NCBI RefSeq assembly: GCF_002266855.1
Contig: NZ_NGJN01000001.1
Coordinates: forward strand, 620,001-684,000
Direction: 5' to 3'
Source of the DNA: Winogradskyella aurantia
Lineage (GTDB): Bacteria; Bacteroidota; Bacteroidia; Flavobacteriales; Flavobacteriaceae
DNA: 64,000 nt
Positions 7,857 to 15,664 of this stretch are shown here, piece by piece (position 1 is the first letter of the stretch; each line of letters begins with the position of its first letter). Under the pieces are notes generated by a model. That model was given only the letters and a program-made list of their open reading frames with translations. It was not told where the DNA came from and did not search any database. The position numbers were made by a program, and so were the translations under genes.

Positions 7857-8315
7857 TTAAGAAAGGTTGTCAAGTTTTAGATAGAGATATTTCTTTTCAT
7901 AATCGATAATGGCTTTGCCTTTCTTTAAAATATCAGCACCAATAATACCATCAACGGGTTCAGCATTGTGATTTATAAGACCTTCATTAACATGCGTTAG
8001 ATTGAATAAAATTAGTGCTACACGCTTCTTTTTCCAACGTCCTATTTTAAGATTATTCGATTTTGAAATTTTGGTCATCATATTAGACGCTCCAGCGCCT
8101 ACTGCCTTAATTTCAGAATCCTTTACCTTTAGGTTAAAGCGTTCAATGGCCTCAAATCCAACGCAACTTCCGGAGGCTCCCGTATCTAAGATAAAACGCC
8201 CCTTCACACCATTAATGTCAGCTTTAATTTCAAAATGATTGGTAGCGGTTAGCTTTAATTTTATTTTAGAATAGCCTTTATTTAAAAGGAAGGTCTTTAA
8301 TGTTTCCATTTCCAT
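7857..8315 (-). CDS. Retropepsin-like aspartic protease family protein
   Basis: A 152-residue single-domain protein with the aspartic protease signature FILDTGASGSC (catalytic Asp44) and a second hydrophobic-Gly element, DGIIGADIL, near residue 120, as in retropepsins that work as homodimers. There is no signal peptide or membrane segment, so it should be cytoplasmic. The start could be either of two ATGs two codons apart (MEMETLK). It is the first gene of a probable two-gene unit with the LuxR-type regulator, and is divergent from tatD with 42 bases between. The substrate is unknown; a role in the same signalling pathway as the regulator is only inferred. Confidence 0.85.
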   Translation of the reverse strand: MEMETLKTFLLNKGYSKIKLKLTATNHFEIKADINGVKGRFILDTGASGSCVGFEAIERFNLKVKDSEIKAVGAGASNMMTKISKSNNLKIGRWKKKRVALILFNLTHVNEGLINHNAEPVDGIIGADILKKGKAIIDYEKKYLYLKLDNLS

Positions 8316-8357
8316 ATTTTAGGTAAATATAACATTCTAATCAATTACTTTTGCATC

Positions 8358-9125
8358 ATGATACTAACGGATACGCACACCCACTTATATAGTGAGGCCT
8401 TTGATGAGGATAGGGATGATATGATACATCGCGCTATCAATGCTGGTGTAGAACGGTTTTTTGTACCTGCTATTGATTCAAACTACACCGCGGCGATGCT
8501 TCAGCTAGAAAAGGACTTTCCTAAGCACATCTTCTTAATGATGGGATTGCACCCAACACATGTTAAAGAGAATTTTAAGTCCGAATTGACGCATGTTGAA
8601 GACATGCTTAAAAAACATAAGTTTTATGCAGTTGGCGAAATAGGGATAGACTTGTATTGGGATAAATCAACCTTAGAAATCCAGAAGGAGGCTTTTCGCT
8701 TTCAGATTAACTTGGCGAAAACCTATAAATTACCCATCGTTATTCATTGTAGGGAAGCGTTTGATGAGATATTTGAAGTTCTTGAAACGGAACAGTCCGA
8801 CGATTTATTTGGAATCTTTCATTGTTTTACAGGAGATTTAGAACAAGCCCAGCGTGCCATATCCTATAATATGAAATTAGGTATTGGTGGGGTGGTTACG
8901 TTTAAAAATGGAAAAATAGACCAATATATAAATCAAATAGATTTAGAGCATATTGTCTTGGAGACAGATGCGCCTTATTTAGCACCAAAGCCATATAGGG
9001 GTAAGCGCAACGAGAGTGGCTACATAGTTCAAGTTTTAAAAAAACTATCTGAGTTGTATGAGCTGAGTGAAGAAGATATCGCAAGTATCACTACGGCCAA
9101 TTCAAAACAGATTTTTGGAATTTAA
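8358..9125 (+). CDS. TatD-family metal-dependent hydrolase (DNase)
   Basis: A 255-residue TIM-barrel metallohydrolase of the TatD family, proposed to act as a 3'-5' exonuclease on DNA and RNA. Metal ligands are visible in order: DTHTHL (H7, H9), VGEIGID, VIHCREA, FHCFTGD and LETDAPYLAP, with the C-terminal GKRNE motif. A TACTTTTG element at 8346-8353 ends four bases before the ATG, so the transcript may be almost leaderless. The asparaginase gene follows after four bases, which implies cotranscription. Confidence 0.94.
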   Translation: MILTDTHTHLYSEAFDEDRDDMIHRAINAGVERFFVPAIDSNYTAAMLQLEKDFPKHIFLMMGLHPTHVKENFKSELTHVEDMLKKHKFYAVGEIGIDLYWDKSTLEIQKEAFRFQINLAKTYKLPIVIHCREAFDEIFEVLETEQSDDLFGIFHCFTGDLEQAQRAISYNMKLGIGGVVTFKNGKIDQYINQIDLEHIVLETDAPYLAPKPYRGKRNESGYIVQVLKKLSELYELSEEDIASITTANSKQIFGI

Positions 9126-9129
9126 AGAC

Positions 9130-10155
9130 ATGCAAACACCAAAAATTTTACTTATTTATACAGGTGGTACCATTGGGATGATGAGGGATGCGGACACAGG
9201 AACCTTGAGACCCTTTGATTTTGATAGCATTCTTCAGCGCATCCCAGAATTACGGTTATTGGAATGTGAAATAGCAACAGTGTCCTTTGAAAACCCAATT
9301 GATTCATCTAATATGAATCCAAAATATTGGGCTGAAATAGCATTTATTATCGAGTTCAACTACAAGGTATATGATGGATTTGTGGTTTTACACGGTAGTG
9401 ACACGATGAGTTATTCAGCCTCGGCTTTGAGCTTTATGCTTGAAAATTTGGAAAAACCTGTAATTTTCACAGGCTCTCAATTACCTATAGGTGACTTGAG
9501 AACTGACGCAAAGGAAAACCTGATAACATCTATACAAATGGCATCTTTACAGGATAATGGTAAACCTGTAATTAGGGAAGTAGGTCTTTATTTTGAATAC
9601 AAATTATATAGGGGTAATAGAACCACTAAAATTAATGCCGAACATTTTGAAGCGTTTTCATCTCCTAATTATCCTACTTTGGCTGAATCAGGGGTTCATT
9701 TAAAAGTTAATAAGGAGTATTTGCGTCGCGAGGACTTTCAGGATAAGCTGATTGTTCGTACGGCTATGGATACTAATATTGTTATTTTAAAACTATTCCC
9801 AGGGATGTCTAGATTAATTTTAGAGGGCATTTTTAAACAAAACCAGTTAAAAGGCTTAATCCTTGAAACCTATGGCTCTGGGAATGCTACAAACGAACCG
9901 TGGTTTATCGATATTCTAAAAAAGGCCATAGCTAAAGGGTTATATATTATCAACGTAACCCAATGCACTGCTGGAAGTGTTAATATGGGTCAATATGAAA
10001 CAAGTTCGGAACTTAAAGCTATTGGTGTTATCTCAGGAAAGGATATGACTACAGAGGCAGCAGTAACAAAGCTTATGTATCTATTGGGCTATAAAGTAAA
10101 CCAAGACGAATTCAAGTATTACTTTGAAAAGTCATTACGTGGTGAAATGACCTAA
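9130..10155 (+). CDS. ansA: Type I (cytoplasmic) L-asparaginase
   Basis: A 341-residue asparaginase of the bacterial AnsA/AnsB fold, hydrolysing asparagine to aspartate and ammonia. The start at 9130 (MQTPKILLIYTGGTIG) is preferred to an in-frame ATG 21 codons upstream inside tatD, because it begins directly at the family's first strand. Thr of TGGTIG and the second threonine motif HGSDTMSYSASAL mark the active site. There is no signal peptide, as expected for the low-affinity type I enzyme. It starts four bases after the tatD stop. It is one of three unrelated Asn/Asp amide hydrolases in the window (see 34822 and 41410). Confidence 0.94.
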   Translation: MQTPKILLIYTGGTIGMMRDADTGTLRPFDFDSILQRIPELRLLECEIATVSFENPIDSSNMNPKYWAEIAFIIEFNYKVYDGFVVLHGSDTMSYSASALSFMLENLEKPVIFTGSQLPIGDLRTDAKENLITSIQMASLQDNGKPVIREVGLYFEYKLYRGNRTTKINAEHFEAFSSPNYPTLAESGVHLKVNKEYLRREDFQDKLIVRTAMDTNIVILKLFPGMSRLILEGIFKQNQLKGLILETYGSGNATNEPWFIDILKKAIAKGLYIINVTQCTAGSVNMGQYETSSELKAIGVISGKDMTTEAAVTKLMYLLGYKVNQDEFKYYFEKSLRGEMT

Positions 10156-10230
10156 AATTAACGATGTAAATTTTAGTGTTTAAAGTTTTTTTCGTTATTT
10201 GCCACACTGTAATTTTAAAACAAACATTAC

Positions 10231-10318
10231 AGAGAGGTGGCCGAGTGGTCGAAGGCGCACGCCTGGAAAGTGTGTATACTCCAAAAGGGTATCGAGGGTT
10301 CGAATCCCTTCCTCTCTG
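10231..10318 (+). tRNA. tRNA-Ser (anticodon GGA)
   Basis: An 88-base class II tRNA. The acceptor arm AGAGAGG (10231-10237) pairs with CCTCTCT (10311-10317), discriminator G at 10318. The anticodon arm CACGC / CTGGAAA / GTGTG places GGA at 10265-10267. A long variable arm (TACTCCAAAAGGGTA) and GGTTCGAATCC T-arm follow. CCA is not encoded. Confidence 0.97.
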
Positions 10319-10389
10319 CTTTTATTTTAGGTTACATATATATTTTTTTTATCTTTAACCCTTTAACTAATAAAATTAAGATTAGAACA

Positions 10390-11154
10390 ATGAAAAGACT
10401 ATTTTCTATCCTTGCCATAACTTGTTTAATGGCTATCGGAACTGTGAATGCTAATGCAACGACATTGGCAAGTGCAGCAGCAACTGTAACAAGTGTGACT
10501 CAAGATGATGCGTCAGCAGAAGACTTGACGTTCCATCAAGAATTAAAAAAGCGTTTTATTGAGGGTGGCCCAGGGTTTATGGGTATCGTATTGTTATGTT
10601 TAATTCTTGGTTTAGCTATAGCTATCGAGAGAATTATCTTTTTAAATCTTTCAACTACAAATACAAAAAAACTAACTCAAAATGTTGAAGATGCTCTAGC
10701 GTCAGGAGGTATAGAGGCAGCTAAGGAGGTTTGTAGAAACACAAAAGGTCCTGTAGCTTCAATTTTTTATCAGGGATTAGACAGAGCAGATGAGGATATC
10801 GATGCTGCTGAAAAAGCTGTTGTAGCCTATGGTGGAGTACAAATGGGACAATTAGAAAAGAATGTGTCTTGGATTTCATTGTTCATCGCTTTAGCACCGA
10901 TGCTTGGTTTCATGGGTACGGTAATAGGTATGATTCAGGCCTTTGACAAAATTGAAGCCGCTGGTGATATGCAACCTTCTTTAGTAGCAGGTGGTATTAA
11001 AGTAGCACTTTTAACAACTGTATTTGGTCTGATTGTGGCGATTATACTGCAAATTTTCTACAACTATATTATTGCTAAGATTGATAGTATAGTGAATGAC
11101 ATGGAAGATGCATCTATCACATTGATGGATTTATTGGTAAGACACAAGAAATAA
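10390..11154 (+). CDS. exbB: MotA/TolQ/ExbB proton channel family protein
   Basis: A 254-residue inner-membrane protein of the ExbB/TolQ family, which with ExbD uses the proton gradient to energise outer-membrane transport through TonB. I use ATG 10390 (MKRLFSILAITCLMAIG); longer readings run back into the tRNA-Ser gene. After the N-terminal hydrophobic segment come TM1 (FMGIVLLCLILGLAIAIERIIF), a cytoplasmic helical region, and TM2-TM3 with the family signature VSWISLFIALAPMLGFMGTVIGMI. It heads a four-gene run ending at the terminator at 12745. Confidence 0.93.
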   Translation: MKRLFSILAITCLMAIGTVNANATTLASAAATVTSVTQDDASAEDLTFHQELKKRFIEGGPGFMGIVLLCLILGLAIAIERIIFLNLSTTNTKKLTQNVEDALASGGIEAAKEVCRNTKGPVASIFYQGLDRADEDIDAAEKAVVAYGGVQMGQLEKNVSWISLFIALAPMLGFMGTVIGMIQAFDKIEAAGDMQPSLVAGGIKVALLTTVFGLIVAIILQIFYNYIIAKIDSIVNDMEDASITLMDLLVRHKK

Positions 11155-11174
11155 TTAAAAAGACCTTATAAATT

Positions 11175-11624
11175 ATGTTACATAAAATATTAAAAATAGT
11201 TGCGGCTATTCTCAGTATCCTTGGCATTATCTTCTTGGGAAGAATTATAGCCGAAGGGGACGATGAGATTAAAGCGGCAGCTTTGGCAGGAGATACCAGT
11301 ATTGTAGATCCAATTGCCATCGTTTCGTATATAATTTTAGGTCTTGTAATCTTATTTGTAGTGGTTTTTGTTGTCAAAAATCTCTTTACGAATACTGCAG
11401 GCTTAAAAAATACGTTGATAGGAGTAGGAGCTTTCGCGGTAGTCCTTATTTTGTCTTATGTAGTATCTAGTGGAGATACCATGAAGTACAAATTACAAGA
11501 TGGATTTGCTACTGAAGGACAATCACAAATGGTAGGAGCTGGCTTAACAGCATTTTACATTTTGATAATTGTTGCTGCTGTAGCAATGATTTTCTCGGGA
11601 GTTAAAAAAGTAATCAGTAAATAA
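11175..11624 (+). CDS. Four-helix membrane protein in the exb cluster
   Basis: A 149-residue protein with four predicted membrane helices, roughly residues 5-24, 45-68, 80-98 and 122-143, joined by short loops containing small acidic patches (EGDDEIKAAALAGD). No named family recognised. It sits 20 bases after exbB and 6 bases before the first exbD, an arrangement familiar in Bacteroidetes energiser clusters, so it is probably an accessory subunit of the ExbB-ExbD motor. That role is inferred from position only. Confidence 0.8.
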   Translation: MLHKILKIVAAILSILGIIFLGRIIAEGDDEIKAAALAGDTSIVDPIAIVSYIILGLVILFVVVFVVKNLFTNTAGLKNTLIGVGAFAVVLILSYVVSSGDTMKYKLQDGFATEGQSQMVGAGLTAFYILIIVAAVAMIFSGVKKVISK

Positions 11625-11630
11625 TTTTCT

Positions 11631-12245
11631 ATGGCAAAAAGAGCAGCACCAGAGGTAAATGCAGGATCAATGGCTGATATTGCCTTCTTGTTACTCATCT
11701 TTTTCTTGGTTACGACTACTATCGAAAAAGATAAGGGTATCTTAAGAAGTTTGCCACCTATTGATGACTCTGAAGTGGAGCCTCCAATAATTAAGCAAAA
11801 GAACCTATTTACTGTTCTGATTAATAGAAATAATCAGTTACTTGTTGAGGATGAACAAATGGAGCTTAAGAATTTGAGAAAAGCGGCCATTGAATTCTTA
11901 GATAACGGCGGTGATACTAATGCGGAAGGAGAACGTTGTGATTACTGCAGGGGGAAACGCTCGCCAAGTTCGTCAGACCATCCTGATAAGGCCATTATTT
12001 CTATGAAACATGACCGGGAGACGTCTTATGACAAATATATTGAGGTACAAAATGAACTCGTAGCAGCTTATAATTTTCTTAGAGAACGGGAAGCACAACG
12101 TCTATATAACAGGTCCTTCCAATCTATGTTAGATGAGAAAGAAAAAAATCAGTTCAAAAAGGATGAAAAACTCAATGACCAAATAGAAACAATAAAAAAA
12201 TTGTTTCCTATGAAGTTATCTGAGGCTGAACCTGATAAAAACTAA
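11631..12245 (+). CDS. exbD: ExbD/TolR-family protein with a Cys-pair insertion
   Basis: A 204-residue biopolymer transport protein with one N-terminal membrane helix (SMADIAFLLLIFFLVTTT) carrying the conserved Asp that conducts protons, then a periplasmic domain. It is longer than classic ExbD (about 140): near residues 95-115 there is an insertion with a CxxC pair (GERCDYCRGKRSPSSSDH), followed by a long charged helical tail. The Cys pair could form a periplasmic disulfide or bind metal; neither is shown. It is followed after 11 bases by a second exbD. Confidence 0.92.
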   Translation: MAKRAAPEVNAGSMADIAFLLLIFFLVTTTIEKDKGILRSLPPIDDSEVEPPIIKQKNLFTVLINRNNQLLVEDEQMELKNLRKAAIEFLDNGGDTNAEGERCDYCRGKRSPSSSDHPDKAIISMKHDRETSYDKYIEVQNELVAAYNFLREREAQRLYNRSFQSMLDEKEKNQFKKDEKLNDQIETIKKLFPMKLSEAEPDKN

Positions 12246-12256
12246 AAGTAACTATT

Positions 12257-12721
12257 ATGTCTAAATTTAAAAATAAGAAACAAGGCGATTTACCTGCTAT
12301 TTCTACAGCATCTTTGCCAGATATTGTATTTATGTTACTTTTCTTTTTTATGGTTGCAACGGTGATGAGAGATAGTTCTTTAATGATAGAAAATATTTTA
12401 CCTAGCGCAGACCAAGTGGAAAAGCTAAAAAAAGATAGAACAACCTTTATTTATGCGGGTAAACCAAGTAGTCAGTTTAAACAGTTCGGCGATGAGCCTC
12501 GTATTCAGATAAATGATGCATTTGTCGGTATCGAGGACATAAGACCAGCAGTTTTGCAAGCACAGGCTGATATGAATGAAGAACTACAAAGCAAGATTGT
12601 TGTGGGTCTTAAAGTAGATAAAAATACGCATGCAGGTCTTGTATCTGATATCAAACAAGAATTACGTAAAGCCAATACCTTAAAGGTAATGTATATTACA
12701 AATGCAAAGGCAGAACAATAG
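12257..12721 (+). CDS. exbD: ExbD/TolR-family protein, second copy
   Basis: A 154-residue ExbD with the normal architecture: short cytoplasmic N-terminus, one membrane helix (STASLPDIVFMLLFFFMVAT) with the conserved Asp, and a periplasmic domain ending in KANTLKVMYITNA. It lacks the Cys-pair insertion of its neighbour, so the two may form a heteromeric ExbD pair around the ExbB pentamer. Last gene of the cluster before the terminator at 12745. Confidence 0.93.
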   Translation: MSKFKNKKQGDLPAISTASLPDIVFMLLFFFMVATVMRDSSLMIENILPSADQVEKLKKDRTTFIYAGKPSSQFKQFGDEPRIQINDAFVGIEDIRPAVLQAQADMNEELQSKIVVGLKVDKNTHAGLVSDIKQELRKANTLKVMYITNAKAEQ

Positions 12722-12744
12722 AATACTTAATTTATAGTGAAAAG

Positions 12745-12774
12745 AAACGTCCTGCTAAGTCAGGACGTTTTTTA
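12745..12774 (+). terminator. Intrinsic terminator after the exb cluster
   Basis: AAACGTCCTG (12745-12754) and CAGGACGTTT (12761-12770) form a 10-bp perfect stem with a 6-base loop, followed by TTTATTTT. Confidence 0.9.
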
Positions 12775-12809
12775 TTTTCAGACGTTTAAAGATTTCGTAG
12801 TTTTATTGA

Positions 12810-13508
12810 ATGAAAAACCTGCAGCTTATTTTATTGCTTATTTTTTGTACCACTGGATCTGCACAGACTAAAGTAGATCAGGACACTTTGGAATTATACA
12901 AGAATTATCGCGAAGACCAGTTTTTTATATCTATAACGTACAATGTCTTAAACTTTAAATCACCCGAAATAGCTCAGAATGGTTTCTCTCCAGGATTTCA
13001 TTTTGGATTTATTAGGGATATGCCCATCAACCCAAGGCGAAATCTAGCAATAGGTCTTGGTATTGGCCTTTCCCTAAACTCATACAACCAAAATCTCTCT
13101 ATTTTTAGATCTAATAATGACATAAACTTTGCTGTATTTAATAGTGAAGAAAGAAACGTAACCCAAAATAGATTCTCAACATATCTTGTTGAGGTACCAA
13201 TTGAATTTAGATGGCGCACTTCAACACCGACCACATACAGTTTTTGGCGGATATATACGGGGTTTAAATTTGGTTATATGTTCTATAATTCAACGACACT
13301 AAAAAGTGATTTAGGTGAACAGAAGTTAAAAAATATTGATGTATTCAATAGATTACAATATGGATTAACGTTGAGTGCGGGTTTAAATACATGGAATATC
13401 CATTTGTATTATGGACTTAATACCTTATTTAACAATCAGTCAAGATTGAATAATGAATCTATTGATTTGGCAACCTTAAATATCGGTCTAGTGTTCTATA
13501 TACTATAA
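12810..13508 (+). CDS. PorT-like outer-membrane beta-barrel protein
   Basis: A 232-residue protein with a signal peptide (MKNLQLILLLIFCTTGSAQ) and a beta-barrel pattern. The segment QNGFSPGFHFGFIRDMPINPRRNLAIGLGIGLSLNSYNQNL resembles PorT/SprT proteins of the type IX secretion and gliding system, which sit in the outer membrane. The assignment rests on recalled similarity, and other PorT-fold barrels of unknown function exist. No other type IX secretion gene is in the window. It follows the ExbB/ExbD cluster terminator and overlaps the convergent gene at 13503 by six bases. Confidence 0.6.
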   Translation: MKNLQLILLLIFCTTGSAQTKVDQDTLELYKNYREDQFFISITYNVLNFKSPEIAQNGFSPGFHFGFIRDMPINPRRNLAIGLGIGLSLNSYNQNLSIFRSNNDINFAVFNSEERNVTQNRFSTYLVEVPIEFRWRTSTPTTYSFWRIYTGFKFGYMFYNSTTLKSDLGEQKLKNIDVFNRLQYGLTLSAGLNTWNIHLYYGLNTLFNNQSRLNNESIDLATLNIGLVFYIL

Positions 13509-14111
13509 CCAATAATTCAGAAAGATAAATTGAGGGAAAAATCCCGTGAACATCCCTATAACTAATTCTTGATTGGTGTGTGCATTTAAATGAAGACGAG
13601 AAGTGGCAATGGCGCCTAATATAATCATCATGAGTGCAATCGTACCATTAATATTGATTTTGTAATGAACGCCTAAGGCCACAGCAAACATGAAAAAGCC
13701 CGATGCTGCAATCATATGGATACTTGCTTTTATCTTAAAAACAGCTAATATAAAACACGCTAGCGTAGAGCATAATATTCCCAAAAAGAAATAGTACAGT
13801 TCTAGAATTTCATTTGGAGGTAAAACCCTAAGTAGAATCAAGATAATTATGATGCAGTTAATAAGCAACGGAATAAGACGTTCTCGAGTACTTTTCAAAT
13901 AAATAGTATCGACCTTATTGATTGTTTTTAACAAGAAAAACAGCAATACTGGAAGAATAATGGTGAGAATAACTATAGAAAAAACCTTAGCTTTCATGAC
14001 AGGGTCAGGTATAAACCTAGGTGTTTTTGAAAAATAAAACAATACTCCTAAAAGGGGCATTATTAAGGGATGGAATACAAAGGATATGCTTTTTAAAATG
14101 AAATCTTTCAT
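13503..14111 (-). CDS. PAP2-like integral membrane protein
   Basis: A 202-residue protein with about six membrane helices. Remnants of type 2 phosphatidic acid phosphatase motifs are visible: KSTRERLIP (motif 1-like), KASIHM (motif 2 His) and SRLHLNAHTNQE, which fits SRxxxxxHxxx(D/E) of motif 3, with Glu in place of Asp. Spacing in motif 1 is not canonical, so activity as a lipid phosphatase is uncertain. It begins 11 bases after the rpoN stop on the same strand and is probably cotranscribed. Confidence 0.55.
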   Translation of the reverse strand: MKDFILKSISFVFHPLIMPLLGVLFYFSKTPRFIPDPVMKAKVFSIVILTIILPVLLFFLLKTINKVDTIYLKSTRERLIPLLINCIIIILILLRVLPPNEILELYYFFLGILCSTLACFILAVFKIKASIHMIAASGFFMFAVALGVHYKININGTIALMMIILGAIATSRLHLNAHTNQELVIGMFTGFFPQFIFLNYWL

Positions 14112-14122
14112 TAAAAGACCTA

Positions 14123-15589
14123 TTAGATTTTTTTCCTTAACCGTGCGACAGGAATATCCAATTGTTCTCTGTATTTAGCAACGGTTCTTCTGGCAATTGG
14201 ATAACCTTTCTCCTTGAGTATTTTGGAAAGGCCCTCATCTGTGAGAGGTTTTTTCTTGTCTTCTCCTTCAATTACGGTCTCAAGTATTTTCTTTATTTCC
14301 CGTGTGGAGACTTCCTCGCCTTGGTCATTGGTCATCGATTCTGAGAAAAACTCCTTAATAAGCTTGGTGCCATATGGTGTATCAACATACTTACTGTTAG
14401 CAACCCTAGAAATTGTAGAGACATCCATATCTATTTCTTCTGCGATATCCTTTAAAATCATAGGTCTAAGATTTCGTTCATCGCCAGTTAGGAAATACTC
14501 TTTTTGATAATTCATAATAGCACTCATCGTCACATAAAGTGTTTGTTGACGCTGTCTTACGGCCTCAATGAACCATTTCGCCGCATCGAGCTTTTGCTTT
14601 ATGAACATAACCGCATCTTTTTGAGCTTTAGACTTTTGCTTACTGTCTTTATAGGCTTTCAGCATATTATTGTACTCGCTTGAGACATGGAGTTCTGGCG
14701 CATTTCTACCATTTAGGGTTAGTTCTAGTTCACCATCAACGATTTTTATGGCAAAGTCAGGAACAATGTGTTCTACAATTTTGTTATTACCAGCATAAGA
14801 GCCACCGGGTTTGGGATTTAGTCGCTCAATCTCCTCAATCGCTTTTTTTAGCTGATCTTTGTTCACATGAAATTTTTGCATCAATTTATCATAATGCTTT
14901 TTTGTGAATTGTTCAAAGCCTTTATCTATTATGGCCGTTGCTAGTTCTATATTCTGATTTTGTTCTTTCCTATGCAATTGTATACTTAAGCACTCTTGAA
15001 GATTTTTTGCAGCTACGCCTGGCGGGTCGAGTTGCTGAACTATTTTAAGGACTTTTTCAACCTCCTCTTCTGTAGTGTAGACATTTTGTGTAAAAGCCAA
15101 ATCATCCGTTATATCGGCTAAAGAGCGTCGTATATATCCACTTTCATCTACACTACCCACTAAAAAGTTAGCAATTTCCTTCTCTTGATCGGATAGTCTA
15201 AATGTATTTAACTGGTTGCTTAGGTATTGTGTAAAGGTTGTTCCAGCTGCGTAGGGTATGGACTTTTCCTCATCGTCAGCGCTGTAGTTATTGGCCTGGG
15301 TTCTATATTCTGGAATTTCATCGTCACTTAAATATTCATCAACATTTATATCCTCGGCATCAATGGTTTCACTGTCCTGTAACTCTTCATCAGTATTGTC
15401 AAATTCATCATAGACGTCCTCGTTGGCGTCTGCCTCTTTTCCCGTATCTAATGCAGGGTTTTCCTCAAGTTCTTGTTTTAAGCGCTGTTCAAAGGCCTGT
15501 GTAGGTAGCTGAATCAACTTCATCAACTGAATTTGTTGAGGCGATAACTTTTGGGAAAGTTTAAGTTGTAAAAACTGTTTTAGGGCCAT
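14123..15589 (-). CDS. rpoN: RNA polymerase sigma-54 factor
   Basis: A 488-residue sigma-54. The N-terminal activator-contact region is Gln/Leu-rich (LKQFLQLKLSQKLSPQQIQL), followed by a long acidic region II (about 50-125), the core-binding domain, a helix-turn-helix (DIAEEIDMDVSTISRVANSK) and the RpoN box ARRTVAKYREQL near the C-terminus, which reads the -24 element. Length is normal. Sigma-54 needs AAA+ enhancer-binding activators; none is in this window. It is separated from asnS upstream by a terminator at 15621. Confidence 0.97.
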   Translation of the reverse strand: MALKQFLQLKLSQKLSPQQIQLMKLIQLPTQAFEQRLKQELEENPALDTGKEADANEDVYDEFDNTDEELQDSETIDAEDINVDEYLSDDEIPEYRTQANNYSADDEEKSIPYAAGTTFTQYLSNQLNTFRLSDQEKEIANFLVGSVDESGYIRRSLADITDDLAFTQNVYTTEEEVEKVLKIVQQLDPPGVAAKNLQECLSIQLHRKEQNQNIELATAIIDKGFEQFTKKHYDKLMQKFHVNKDQLKKAIEEIERLNPKPGGSYAGNNKIVEHIVPDFAIKIVDGELELTLNGRNAPELHVSSEYNNMLKAYKDSKQKSKAQKDAVMFIKQKLDAAKWFIEAVRQRQQTLYVTMSAIMNYQKEYFLTGDERNLRPMILKDIAEEIDMDVSTISRVANSKYVDTPYGTKLIKEFFSESMTNDQGEEVSTREIKKILETVIEGEDKKKPLTDEGLSKILKEKGYPIARRTVAKYREQLDIPVARLRKKI

Positions 15590-15620
15590 GAACGTGTTAC
15601 TGAATAACTATAAAAATACT

Positions 15621-15655
15621 AAAAAAACCTGTTTGCATCTAAAACAAACAGGTTT
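15621..15655 (-). terminator. Intrinsic terminator of asnS
   Basis: An 11-bp perfect stem, AAACCTGTTTG (15625-15635) with CAAACAGGTTT (15645-15655), has a 9-base loop and is followed by seven T on the minus strand. Confidence 0.9.
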
Positions 15656-15664
15656 ATTGGTATT

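Noticed and set aside
9067..9129. Upstream ATG extending the asparaginase into tatD.
   Set aside because: The added 21 residues are tatD sequence in another frame; the enzyme family begins at the strand encoded from 9130.
10237..10389. N-terminal extension of exbB reaching into tRNA-Ser.
   Set aside because: It would translate the tRNA sequence; ATG 10390 gives a proper N-terminal hydrophobic segment and lies beyond the tRNA.
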